A stretch of DNA of 7,976 nucleotides, taken from the NCBI GenBank assembly GCA_025355485.1, contig JANXZP010000146.1:1-7976 (forward strand). The letters are read 5' to 3'. Below are positions 1 to 6,234 of this stretch, one piece after another (within the stretch, counting starts at the first letter, position 1; the number at the start of each line of letters is the position of its first letter). Under the pieces are notes generated by a model. That model ran no database searches. It was given only the letters and a program-made list of their open reading frames with translations, and was not told the DNA's origin. The stretch is from Pseudomonadota bacterium. GTDB taxonomy: Bacteria; Pseudomonadota; Gammaproteobacteria; Xanthomonadales; Xanthomonadaceae. The position numbers and the translations under genes were made by a program.

Positions 1-453
1 ATCGTGGGCACCGAGTTCGCCGACGCCGACCTCGAAACCATCGTCAGGAAATCGCAGGGCGGCATGTTCAACAACGCCGCGCAGATCTGGAACCACACGT
101 TCTACTGGAACAGCCTGTCGCCCAGCGGCGGCGGCGAACCGACCGGCAAGCTCGCCGAAGCGATCGTCAAGGCGTTCGGGTCGTTCGCGACGTTCAAGGA
201 AGAATTCGGCAAGGCCGCGATCGGCACCTTCGGTTCCGGATGGGCGTGGCTGGTGCAGCGCCCGGATGGCGCGCTTGCGATCGTCAGCACGTCCAACGCC
301 GCGACACCTATCACCGGCAACGACAAGCCGTTGCTCACCTGCGATGTGTGGGAACACGCCTACTACATCGACTACCGCAACGCGCGCGCGAAATACGTCG
401 AGGCGTTCTGGAGCCTTGCGAACTGGGATTTTGCAGCGAAGAACATGGCGTAG
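1..453 (+). CDS. sodB: Iron superoxide dismutase SodB, 3' part (5' end outside window)
   Basis: This enzyme converts superoxide to oxygen and hydrogen peroxide in the cytoplasm. The frame is open from base 1 and ends with TAG at 451-453, giving 150 residues. Compared from memory with E. coli SodB (193 aa), about 42 N-terminal residues, including the first metal-binding His, lie off the left edge. A GTG at position 4 is inside the gene and is not its start. Visible motifs are FNNAAQIWNHTFYWN, which holds one metal His and the Gln position typical of Fe-type rather than Mn-type enzymes, then FGSGWAWLV, and DVWEHAYYIDY with the Asp and His metal ligands. The C-terminus (NWDFAAKNMA) is intact. 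A strong terminator follows 28 bp after the stop, so transcription probably ends here. Family assignment is secure; iron specificity is inferred from the motifs. Confidence 0.97.
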   Translation: MVGTEFADADLETIVRKSQGGMFNNAAQIWNHTFYWNSLSPSGGGEPTGKLAEAIVKAFGSFATFKEEFGKAAIGTFGSGWAWLVQRPDGALAIVSTSNAATPITGNDKPLLTCDVWEHAYYIDYRNARAKYVEAFWSLANWDFAAKNMA

Positions 454-481
454 GTACCGCACTGTGTCATCGCTGCAATGA

Positions 482-515
482 AAAACGGCCGGATCGATCC
501 GGCCGTTTTGTTTTT
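482..515 (+). terminator. Rho-independent terminator of sodB, possibly bidirectional
   Basis: Positions 482-509 form a perfect 28-bp palindrome: AAAACGGCC, then GGATCGATCC, then GGCCGTTTT. A G and five Ts (511-515) follow. This is a GC-rich stem with a U-tract, 28 bp after the sodB stop. On the minus strand the stem is also followed by a short T run (complement of 481-485), so it could also stop transcription of the purE-purK-AhpD-like cluster arriving from the right. Confidence 0.9.
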
Positions 516-533
516 CGACCGACGCCTCTGCCA

Positions 534-617
534 GCCGTGCGCGGCAACCGCGTCCATCACCCGCGCTGAATACACCAGCGCGGCGCCGGCATTCATCGCT
601 ACCGCCACGCCGAGCGC
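534..617 (-). pseudogene. Disconnected C-terminal remnant of the AhpD-like gene, past the in-frame stop
   Basis: Directly after the TAA at 620-618 (minus strand) the same frame continues with ALGVAVAMNAGAALVYSARV and then MDAVAAHG, ending at about 534. This is what I would expect for the C-terminal helices of this family, where the preceding context usually reads REEIAEALG. The stop therefore sits where a Glu codon is expected, and GAA to TAA is a single-base change. Counting the stop as one residue, the restored protein reaches 111 residues at AHG, the usual family size as I recall it. No stop follows: the frame runs on through the terminator palindrome and antisense to sodB to about 372, so the native 3' end also seems lost. 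A GTG at 608-606 could in principle restart translation, but I see no reason to believe it does. Confidence 0.7.
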
Positions 618-866
618 TTAGGCAATTTCCTCGCGGCTCGCACCGTGCTTGAGCGCCGCATCGACGTGCACGGTGATGCAGCCATCGCAGCGCGTGGTGA
701 CCGCTACCGCAAGCGAGATCAGTTCGCGGGTTTTTGCATCGAGATGGCCGGTGTGCGCGCCGGCGCCACTCAATGTCATGTAGCCCTTGACGGTGTCGGG
801 CGACAGTTTGCCGATCTCGCCGATGCGGCCCATGAGTTCCTTGCGGTATTCGTTCCAGTCGATCAT
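618..866 (-). CDS. Carboxymuconolactone decarboxylase / AhpD-like protein, truncated by in-frame TAA
   Basis: The 82-residue product belongs to the AhpD/CMD superfamily of small helical proteins, some of which are thiol peroxidase or disulfide-reductase partners. It shows the full AhpD signature E-X11-C-X2-C-X3-H: Glu48, Cys60, Cys63 (CDGC) and His67. The ATG at 866 is chosen because an AGGAGG box (879-874) lies 7 nt upstream and the family begins MIDWNEYRKEL; an in-frame ATG further upstream at 905 lacks this support. It lies 35 bp after purK on the same strand and is probably the last gene of that operon. The protein stops at REEIA, about 29 residues short, while family-like sequence continues in frame beyond the TAA. 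It may be a recent pseudogene, a sequencing error, or a short protein that keeps the CXXC site but lacks the final helices. The exact substrate is unknown. Confidence 0.8.
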   Translation of the reverse strand: MIDWNEYRKELMGRIGEIGKLSPDTVKGYMTLSGAGAHTGHLDAKTRELISLAVAVTTRCDGCITVHVDAALKHGASREEIA

Positions 867-901
867 GGCCAAGCCTCCTGTGTGGATAACGAAGGGAACG
901 A

Positions 902-2101
902 TCAACTGCCTGTGCGTGAATCCTGCAATGCGTGAATCGGCGCCGCGACCTGTTGTTCGCGGCCCAGCGCATGCGCGACGCGCTGCAATGCCTGCGTCAG
1001 CGATTCAGCGTCGTCCGCGCGCAGCGTCGCGTGTCCGACCTTGCGGCCCTCGCGCGGCGACTTGCCGTAGTCGTGCCAGTGGCCGCAGGGATCGCACAGC
1101 ACCGCGTTCGCATCCGGCAGCGCGCCGATCCAGTTGAGCATGCAGGCGTGGCCGACCATGCGCGTGCTGCCGAGCGGCAAGCCGAGCACGGCGCGCAGGT
1201 GGTTCTCGAACTGCGAGGTCTCGGCGCCTTCGATGGTCCAGTGCCCTGAGTTGTGCACGCGCGGCGCCATTTCATTGGCGAGCAACTCTCCGTCGACAAG
1301 GAACAGTTCCAGAGCGAACACACCGACGTAATCCAACGCCTCGGCGACCGCACGCGCATGCGCGACCGCTTTCTCGATGATGACCGCATCCACGACCGCG
1401 GGCGCCAGGCTCGCCGACAGGATTCCGTGGTCATGCCAGTTTTCGGTCACCGGCCACGCACGGAATTCGCCGTCGCGGCCACGCACCGCGATCACCGAAA
1501 GTTCGCGCTGGAACGGCACGAAGGCTTCGAGGATCAGGCCGACGGTCATCGCCTGCGCGCCGAGCGTGGACCATGCTGCGTCCGCATCCGCTGCGGTACG
1601 CAAACGGAACTGGCCCTTGCCGTCGTAGCCCAACCGCCGTGTTTTCAGGATGCAAGGTGTGCCGATCTTCGCGATTGCCGCGTCGAGCGCTGCGCGCGAA
1701 TCGACATCGGCGAATGCGGGCACCGCGATGCCGAGTTCGCGGAACAGGGATTTTTCCGCGAGTCGATCCTGCGCCACCGCAAGCGCGCGCGGATTCGGAA
1801 ACACCGGCTTGCGTGCGGCGAGCCAGCGCGCGCTGTCGGCCGGCACGTTCTCGAAATCGAACGTCGCCACGTCGATGCGCGCGGCGAATCCTGCCATCGC
1901 AGTGAAGTCGTGGTAATCGGCGCGCACCAGCGGTGCGTATTGCGCGGCGCAGGCGTCGGCCGCGGCATCGAGCACCAGGAAACGCAGGCCAAGTGGCGCT
2001 CCCGCCAATGCGAGCATGCGCGCGAGCTGGCCTCCGCCGAGGATGCCGACCGTGGTGATCGGGTTCGCCGTCGAAGCCGCGGTCATCTGCGCTGCCGTCA
2101 T
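902..2101 (-). CDS. purK: N5-carboxyaminoimidazole ribonucleotide synthase PurK
   Basis: PurK is an ATP-grasp enzyme of de novo purine synthesis. It uses ATP and bicarbonate to convert AIR to N5-CAIR, which PurE then isomerises. The 399-residue product shows an N-terminal GILGGGQLARML nucleotide-fold motif (19-30), TFDFENVP (80-87), the ATP-grasp glycine loop LGYDGKGQF (157-165) and the hallmark NEMAPRVHNSGHWTI (276-290) followed by SQFENHLRAVLGLPLGS (296-312). The C-terminus (HWHDYGKSPREGRKVGHAT) is also typical. It is somewhat longer than E. coli PurK (355 aa), partly because of about 15 extra N-terminal residues; a second ATG at 2086 would remove five of them. The ATG at 2101 overlaps the purE TGA as ATGA, suggesting translational coupling. 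All recognised motifs look intact. Confidence 0.97.
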   Translation of the reverse strand: MTAAQMTAASTANPITTVGILGGGQLARMLALAGAPLGLRFLVLDAAADACAAQYAPLVRADYHDFTAMAGFAARIDVATFDFENVPADSARWLAARKPVFPNPRALAVAQDRLAEKSLFRELGIAVPAFADVDSRAALDAAIAKIGTPCILKTRRLGYDGKGQFRLRTAADADAAWSTLGAQAMTVGLILEAFVPFQRELSVIAVRGRDGEFRAWPVTENWHDHGILSASLAPAVVDAVIIEKAVAHARAVAEALDYVGVFALELFLVDGELLANEMAPRVHNSGHWTIEGAETSQFENHLRAVLGLPLGSTRMVGHACMLNWIGALPDANAVLCDPCGHWHDYGKSPREGRKVGHATLRADDAESLTQALQRVAHALGREQQVAAPIHALQDSRTGS

Positions 2102-2640
2102 CGCCGCTGCAATGCTTGCTCGAGGTGATCGGACTCGGCATCACGCGGGTCGGCGTGGTCGAGCACCTCGCGCGTCTGCGCGCTGCGGAAAGCATCCAGT
2201 GCCGCACGCACCGTCGCGTCGTCGTGCGCAATCATCGCGGCGGCGAACAGCGCGGCGTTGATCGCGCCGGCGGTACCGATCGCGAAGGTCGCCACTGGCA
2301 CGCCGGCCGGCATCTGCACGATCGACAGCAACGAATCCAGGCCGCTCAGAGCCTTCGATTGCACCGGCACGCCGAGCACCGGGACCGGCGTCTTCGCGGC
2401 CAGCATGCCGGGCAGGTGCGCGGCGCCGCCGGCGCCGGCGATGATCGCGCGCAGTCCGCGGGCAGCGGCCTTCTCGGCGTAATCGAACAATTGGTCGGGC
2501 GTGCGATGCGCGGATACCACGCGTACTTCGTGGGCAATTCCAAGATCGGTCAGCCGCGCGCTGGCGTGCTGCATCGTGTCCCAGTCCGAGCGGGATCCCA
2601 TGACGACGCCGACGAGCGGCGCGGCGGTCGGATTGGTCAT
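2098..2640 (-). CDS. purE: N5-carboxyaminoimidazole ribonucleotide mutase PurE (class I)
   Basis: PurE moves the carboxylate of N5-CAIR to C4 to give CAIR in purine synthesis, acting directly after PurK. The 180-residue product has class I PurE motifs: MGSRSDW (14-20, substrate phosphate and ribose binding), SAHRTP (43-48, containing the catalytic His), GAGGAAHLPGM (69-79), and GVPVQSKALSGLDSLLSIVQ (90-109) followed by MPAGVPVAT (110-118). The ATG at 2640 is preferred over one at 2655 because an AGGGGAG ribosome site lies just upstream and class I enzymes start close to the VGVVMGS strand. The C-terminal tail (about 150-180) is variable in the family. It is the first gene of the minus-strand cluster and overlaps purK by 4 bp. 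Its leader lies in a 153-bp divergent spacer with repeats. Confidence 0.97.
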   Translation of the reverse strand: MTNPTAAPLVGVVMGSRSDWDTMQHASARLTDLGIAHEVRVVSAHRTPDQLFDYAEKAAARGLRAIIAGAGGAAHLPGMLAAKTPVPVLGVPVQSKALSGLDSLLSIVQMPAGVPVATFAIGTAGAINAALFAAAMIAHDDATVRAALDAFRSAQTREVLDHADPRDAESDHLEQALQRR

Positions 2641-2667
2641 AACACTCCCCTGCATCCGGTCGAAAGT

Positions 2668-2680
2668 CGGGAAAATCCCG
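2668..2680. repeat. Short inverted repeat in the purE leader (CGGGA-AAA-TCCCG)
   Basis: This is a perfect 5-bp inverted repeat around a 3-nt loop, 27 bp upstream of the purE start codon and immediately beside the tandem repeat. It could form a small hairpin in the purE 5' leader or be half of an operator. The symmetry is seen directly; any function is inference. Confidence 0.35.
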
Positions 2681-2681
2681 T

Positions 2682-2730
2682 GAATAGCCGCTGATCTTGA
2701 ATGGCCGCTGATCTTGTAAATAGCCGTTGA
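2682..2730. repeat. 17-bp tandem direct repeat plus degenerate third copy, upstream of purE
   Basis: Two adjacent 17-bp units, GAATAGCCGCTGATCTT (2682-2698) and GAATGGCCGCTGATCTT (2699-2715), differ at one base. A third partial copy, AATAGCCGTTGA (2719-2730), matches the unit core at 11 of 12 positions with a 2-bp phase slip. The block sits between the divergent purE and Trm112-like genes, about 42-90 bp from the purE start. It could be an array of regulator sites, part of a dispersed intergenic repeat family, or a chance slippage product. No known operator is recognised. Confidence 0.6.
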
Positions 2731-2755
2731 GAACTACAGAATCATGTTGTATCAA
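2727..2755 (+). promoter_or_regulatory. Candidate sigma-70 promoter for the Trm112-like gene
   Basis: TTGAGA (2727-2732) and TATCAA (2750-2755) are separated by 17 bp, matching the -35 and -10 consensus at about 5 and 4 of 6 positions. Transcription would start near 2762, about 30 bp before the GTG start codon. The -35 box overlaps the end of the degenerate third repeat copy. This is a pattern match only. Confidence 0.3.
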
Positions 2756-2793
2756 CACCTTGACCGCATGCGACTAACCGACCGGGAGACCTC

Positions 2794-3060
2794 GTGGATC
2801 GCCGACTGCTCGATATCCTGTGTTGCCCCAGCACCCGCCAGCCTTTGCTACCATTGCAGTCACGTGAACTCGAAGCGATCAATCGCATGATCAAGACCGG
2901 CAGTCTGCGGCGCGCGGACGGTAGTACGCAAGCCGAACCACTCGCCGAAGGCTTGGTCACTCGCGACCGCAAGCTGTTCTACCGCATCGACGACGGTATC
3001 CCGGTGCTGCTCGCGGACGAAGCGATTTCCTCTATGCAGGTCACGGATTTCCCCGCTTGA
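2794..3060 (+). CDS. Trm112/YcaR-like small protein without zinc-ribbon cysteines
   Basis: The 88-residue product resembles the bacterial Trm112p-like (YcaR-type) family: it begins MDRRLLDILCCP and ends with the family hallmark FYRIDDGIPVLLADEAI (62-78). Bacterial YcaR-type proteins are poorly characterised, whereas eukaryotic Trm112 activates methyltransferases. Two features differ from E. coli YcaR (about 60 aa). The CPxC zinc knuckle is replaced by CCPST, and the only cysteines are adjacent at 10-11, so a four-Cys zinc site cannot form. An extra helical stretch of about 30 residues (roughly 24-55) separates the two halves. The GTG start is supported by GGGAG (2784-2788) 5 nt upstream. It is divergent from purE and heads a cluster with the DUF1631 gene and nadC. 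The function here is unknown. Confidence 0.85.
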   Translation: MDRRLLDILCCPSTRQPLLPLQSRELEAINRMIKTGSLRRADGSTQAEPLAEGLVTRDRKLFYRIDDGIPVLLADEAISSMQVTDFPA

Positions 3061-3133
3061 CCGTGTTTACACTGACGTCATCCTCCACGCGGCAGTCTCC
3101 CCCCATGACAGCCCCGTTCAAATCCCGTTGCCC

Positions 3134-5296
3134 ATGAGCGAACCCGCGCGCCCGCTGCCGGCACCCGCCGTCACCAAGCTGATGCGTGAGCTGGTCGACA
3201 GCCTGCGCGTGCGCTTGCGCGACCCGATGACAGCGCTGTTCGACACCCTCGACGATACCCTGTTCGAACTCGGCGAGCATGCCCGTTCTGGCGAAGCGCA
3301 GCAGCAGTATTTCGCGGCGTTGCGCGAGTGCCGGCGCAAGCGCGGAACGATCCAGGAGAGTTTCCTCGCGGCGCTCGGCACCACCAGCCCGTCGCTTCCG
3401 GACACCGTCCACCCGCTGCACGTGCACGCGCAGCTTTCTCTGGTGACACCCGAGGATCTTGAGGAAGACATCGCGCTCGACAGCATGGCCGCGCGCACCG
3501 CGCAACGGCTGTCCGGTACGCTCTATACCCTCGGCCAGCGGATCGGCTACCTGCTCGGCGATGCCGGCATGGACGCGATGCGCAATCCGCTAGGCCCGCT
3601 GCACATCGGCAAAGCGTTCCGCAGTGCGGCGACGAACCTGGAGATCGGCCTGCAAACGCGGCTGGTGCTTTACAAGCTCTTCGAACGGCAGATTCTCGGC
3701 GGGCTGGAGCCGGCTTACACCGAAATGAACGTGCGCCTGGCCGCGGCCGGCGTGCTGCCGACGTTGAGCCCACGCCAGGATCGCGATCGCCAACGCGCAC
3801 CGGCGGCGCCGCGTGTCGAGCAGCGCGTGCCACAGCACGTCCCTGCCGTGCGCCAGCCGGTCGATGACGCCCTGCACGCGGTGAGTACCGATCTGCGCGC
3901 GGCCGATCTGCTGGCGGCGCTGCGCGTGCTGCTGATCCGCGAACCCGATCCGGACGCCGAACAGCCGACGCTGTCGTCGCGCCGGACGACTCCGGCCGCC
4001 GATGTGATGGATCGCGCGCTCGGGCGGCTGCGCGCGCGACCGCTTTCGGGCAAACCGCTGCCGCCGCCGCGCCTGCTCGCCGCGCAACTGCTCGCCGAAG
4101 CGCGTTACGCCGATGATGGCCTGCCGCCGTCGCCGCAGCAGTCCGCGACGGTGGACATCGTCGGCCGGGTGTTCGATGCGCTCGCGCACGATCACGCCGT
4201 ACCGCGACCGATGCAGCCGCTGATGCAGACCCTGCTGCTGCCGGTGATGCGCGCCTCGCTGCGCCAGCCCGGCATGCTCGCCGAGAACAATCATCCGCTG
4301 CGCCAACTGCTGGATCTGATGGGCGAAAACGCGATCGGCTGGTGCCCAAGCGTGGATCCGGACGAAAGCCTGTTGGGCAGCATTCGCGAGGCCCTGCAGC
4401 AGATCGCCGGCAGCGAGCACGGCGACGAAGCCAATCGCACGATCACCCAGTTGCGCTTGCAGCTCGAACACCAGCGTCGCCGCGCCGAATTGGCCGAACA
4501 GCGCGTGGTGGAAGCCACCGCCGGCCGTGAACGCCTGTGGCAAGCGCGCCGTGAAGTGCATCAGGCGCTGGCGAACACCCTGGCGTCCGCGCCGGTGCCA
4601 GCCTGGGTGCGCTACCTGATCACCCATCCGTGGGCGAATTGCTTGGTGCTGCTGTGGTTGCGCCACGGCATGGAATCGCAGCCGTACCGCGAGGCGTTGC
4701 ATTTCGCCGAATCGCTGGTGTGGTGCGCGAGCGCCGGCACCGACCGGGTCGAGCAGCTGCGCCTGCGCGCGCTGATGCCGGTGATGGAAATCCAGTTACG
4801 CCAGGGGCTGGCGACGGTCGCCTACCAGGACGGCGAGATCCGCCAGCTGGTCAGCGAGTTGCAGCAATTCCTGCGCCACCGGATGGGCGAGCTGCCGGCT
4901 CCGGATTTTCTCGAGAAGGAACCTCCAGCGGCGAATGCGCCAGGGGCGCTCGAGGCCGATCCAGGCAACATCGAGGATCAGCCCATGCCGCAGCAGATCG
5001 ATCCCGACCTGCTCGCGCGCATCCGCTCGCTGCGACCGGGCACCTGGTTCGAATTCGGCACCGAAGCGCAGCACACCGAACGAGCGCGGCTGTCGTGGGT
5101 CAGTCCGTATTCGGGCCGCTGCCTGTTCGTCAACCGCAACGGCGTGAAAGTCGCCGAGCGCCGCCCCGAGGAAATCGCGCACGACATCGAGTCGGGCCTG
5201 GTGCACATCCTCGAAAGCGCGCAGATGCTCGAACGCGCGCTCGCGCAGGTACTCGCGCAATTGCGCGGCGACGTGACCCAGGCCAAGAGCGCCTGA
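3134..5296 (+). CDS. DUF1631 family protein with coiled coil and PilZ-like C-terminal region
   Basis: The 720-residue product matches what I know of the DUF1631 family, often mis-annotated as thymidine phosphorylase; its biochemical role is not established. It is probably cytoplasmic, as no signal peptide or membrane segment is seen. The order is: a helical N-terminal region (1-205), an Arg/Pro-rich linker (about 212-245), a helical middle region (about 246-425), a charged coiled-coil-like stretch rich in Arg, Glu and Gln (about 430-475), an aromatic-rich helical block (488-585) and an acidic, Pro/Ala-rich linker (586-622). The last part is a beta-rich domain with RSLRPGTWFEF (631-641) and RARLSWVSPYSGRCLFVNRN (650-669). 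That region resembles the PilZ-like end of DUF1631 proteins but has no canonical RxxxR motif. ATG 3134 is chosen over an in-frame TTG at 3128; no strong ribosome site is visible for either. The start lies 73 bp after the Trm112-like gene and the stop 25 bp before nadC. Confidence 0.87.
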   Translation: MSEPARPLPAPAVTKLMRELVDSLRVRLRDPMTALFDTLDDTLFELGEHARSGEAQQQYFAALRECRRKRGTIQESFLAALGTTSPSLPDTVHPLHVHAQLSLVTPEDLEEDIALDSMAARTAQRLSGTLYTLGQRIGYLLGDAGMDAMRNPLGPLHIGKAFRSAATNLEIGLQTRLVLYKLFERQILGGLEPAYTEMNVRLAAAGVLPTLSPRQDRDRQRAPAAPRVEQRVPQHVPAVRQPVDDALHAVSTDLRAADLLAALRVLLIREPDPDAEQPTLSSRRTTPAADVMDRALGRLRARPLSGKPLPPPRLLAAQLLAEARYADDGLPPSPQQSATVDIVGRVFDALAHDHAVPRPMQPLMQTLLLPVMRASLRQPGMLAENNHPLRQLLDLMGENAIGWCPSVDPDESLLGSIREALQQIAGSEHGDEANRTITQLRLQLEHQRRRAELAEQRVVEATAGRERLWQARREVHQALANTLASAPVPAWVRYLITHPWANCLVLLWLRHGMESQPYREALHFAESLVWCASAGTDRVEQLRLRALMPVMEIQLRQGLATVAYQDGEIRQLVSELQQFLRHRMGELPAPDFLEKEPPAANAPGALEADPGNIEDQPMPQQIDPDLLARIRSLRPGTWFEFGTEAQHTERARLSWVSPYSGRCLFVNRNGVKVAERRPEEIAHDIESGLVHILESAQMLERALAQVLAQLRGDVTQAKSA

Positions 5297-5321
5297 GCCG
5301 CGCAACGCAACGACCCTCCGC

Positions 5322-6203
5322 ATGAGCGAGGCGTTGCAACCACCGGTCATGCCGCCATCGGCCCTGCGACCATTGGAACAGGTTGCCGTCGCCGCAGATG
5401 TCGCGCGTGCGCTGGCCGAGGATCTCGGCAGCGGCGATGTCACCGCCGACCTTCTTCCCGATCTTCCCGCGAAGGCCCATGTAGTCTGCAAGCAGGCCGC
5501 GGCGGTAATCGCTGGACGACCGTGGTTCGACGCGACGTTTCGCGCGCTGGATGAAGATGTGCAGATCGACTGGAACGTGCGCGAAGGCGAACGTGTCGCC
5601 AGCGGCGCCGTGCTATGCCGATTGCACGGACGTTCGCGCGCGTTGTTGAGCGGCGAGCGCACGGCGCTGAATTTCCTGCAGACGCTGTCGGCCACTGCGA
5701 CCGTCACCGCGATGTTCGTCGATGCGGTGCGCGGCACGCGCGCGACCATCCTCGACACCCGCAAGACCTTGCCGGGCCTGCGGCTCGCGCAGAAGTACGC
5801 GGTCCGCGCCGGCGGCGGGCGCAATCATCGGATCGGCCTCTACGACGCGGTGATGGTGAAGGAAAACCACATCCTCGCTGCGGGCTCGCTGGAGGTCGCG
5901 GTGCGCCAGGCGCGCGCGTTGCATCCGGGAGTGCCGCTGATCGTGGAGGTCGAAACCCTGGACGAGCTCGACCGTGCGCTGCACGCGCGGCCCGAACGCA
6001 TTCTCGTCGACGAGTTTTCGATGGACGATCTGCGCGAAGCGGTGCGTCGCGCGAACGGACAGGTTCCACTGGAAGTATCCGGCGGTGTCGACCTGGACAC
6101 CGTGCGTGCGATCGCGCAAACCGGTGTGGACTGCATCTCGATCGGCGCCCTGACCAAACACGTGCAGGCGGTGGATCTGTCGTTGCGCTTCGAACCATCG
6201 TAG
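5322..6203 (+). CDS. nadC: Nicotinate-nucleotide pyrophosphorylase (carboxylating), quinolinate phosphoribosyltransferase NadC
   Basis: NadC condenses quinolinate with PRPP and releases CO2 to give nicotinate mononucleotide, the entry to NAD in de novo synthesis. The 293-residue product is close to the E. coli length (297). Conserved motifs in order are AEDLGSGDVTADLLP (32-46), GERTALNFLQTLS (111-123), the active-site DTRKTLPGLR (145-154), KYAVRAGGGRNHR (158-170), KENHI (180-184), VEVET (208-212), LEVSGGV (250-256) and SIGALTKHVQAVDLSLRF (273-290). All substrate-binding Arg, Lys and His motifs seem intact. The ATG at 5322 has no clear ribosome site; an ATG at 5349 is an alternative that would remove nine non-conserved residues. 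It follows the DUF1631 gene by 25 bp, so co-transcription is likely, and converges on the FHA gene with a 31-bp gap. Confidence 0.97.
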   Translation: MSEALQPPVMPPSALRPLEQVAVAADVARALAEDLGSGDVTADLLPDLPAKAHVVCKQAAAVIAGRPWFDATFRALDEDVQIDWNVREGERVASGAVLCRLHGRSRALLSGERTALNFLQTLSATATVTAMFVDAVRGTRATILDTRKTLPGLRLAQKYAVRAGGGRNHRIGLYDAVMVKENHILAAGSLEVAVRQARALHPGVPLIVEVETLDELDRALHARPERILVDEFSMDDLREAVRRANGQVPLEVSGGVDLDTVRAIAQTGVDCISIGALTKHVQAVDLSLRFEPS

Positions 6204-6234
6204 CAACGGCTACCGCCGTCGCGCGGCAACATCG

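Noticed and set aside
618..905. Upstream ATG at 905 as the AhpD-like start
   Set aside because: It would put the AGGAGG site inside the gene and add 13 residues that do not look like the family; ATG 866 fits both.
1253..2128. Long open frame (291 codons) on the plus strand opposite purK and purE
   Set aside because: It is Arg/His/Cys-rich with no recognisable motif, lies antisense to secure purK, and is expected from high-GC codon bias.
2641..2793. Purine riboswitch in the purE leader
   Set aside because: No aptamer-like three-way junction or conserved loops are recognised; only a 5-bp hairpin and direct repeats are present.
3073..3080. TGACGTCA perfect palindrome before the DUF1631 gene
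   Set aside because: An 8-bp palindrome is too short to mean much alone, and no matching promoter was found: TTGACC at 3057 has no good -10 at the right distance.
3171..4702. Two long minus-strand open frames (about 390 and 370 codons) opposite the DUF1631 gene
   Set aside because: Their composition is extremely rich in Arg and Ala or in His and Gln, they have no motifs, and the plus-strand frame has coherent domains. They are GC-driven shadows.
6206..6219. ACGGC-TACC-GCCGT hairpin between convergent nadC and FHA genes as a terminator
   Set aside because: The stem is only 5 bp and no T run follows on either strand. The 31-bp gap holds no convincing terminator.
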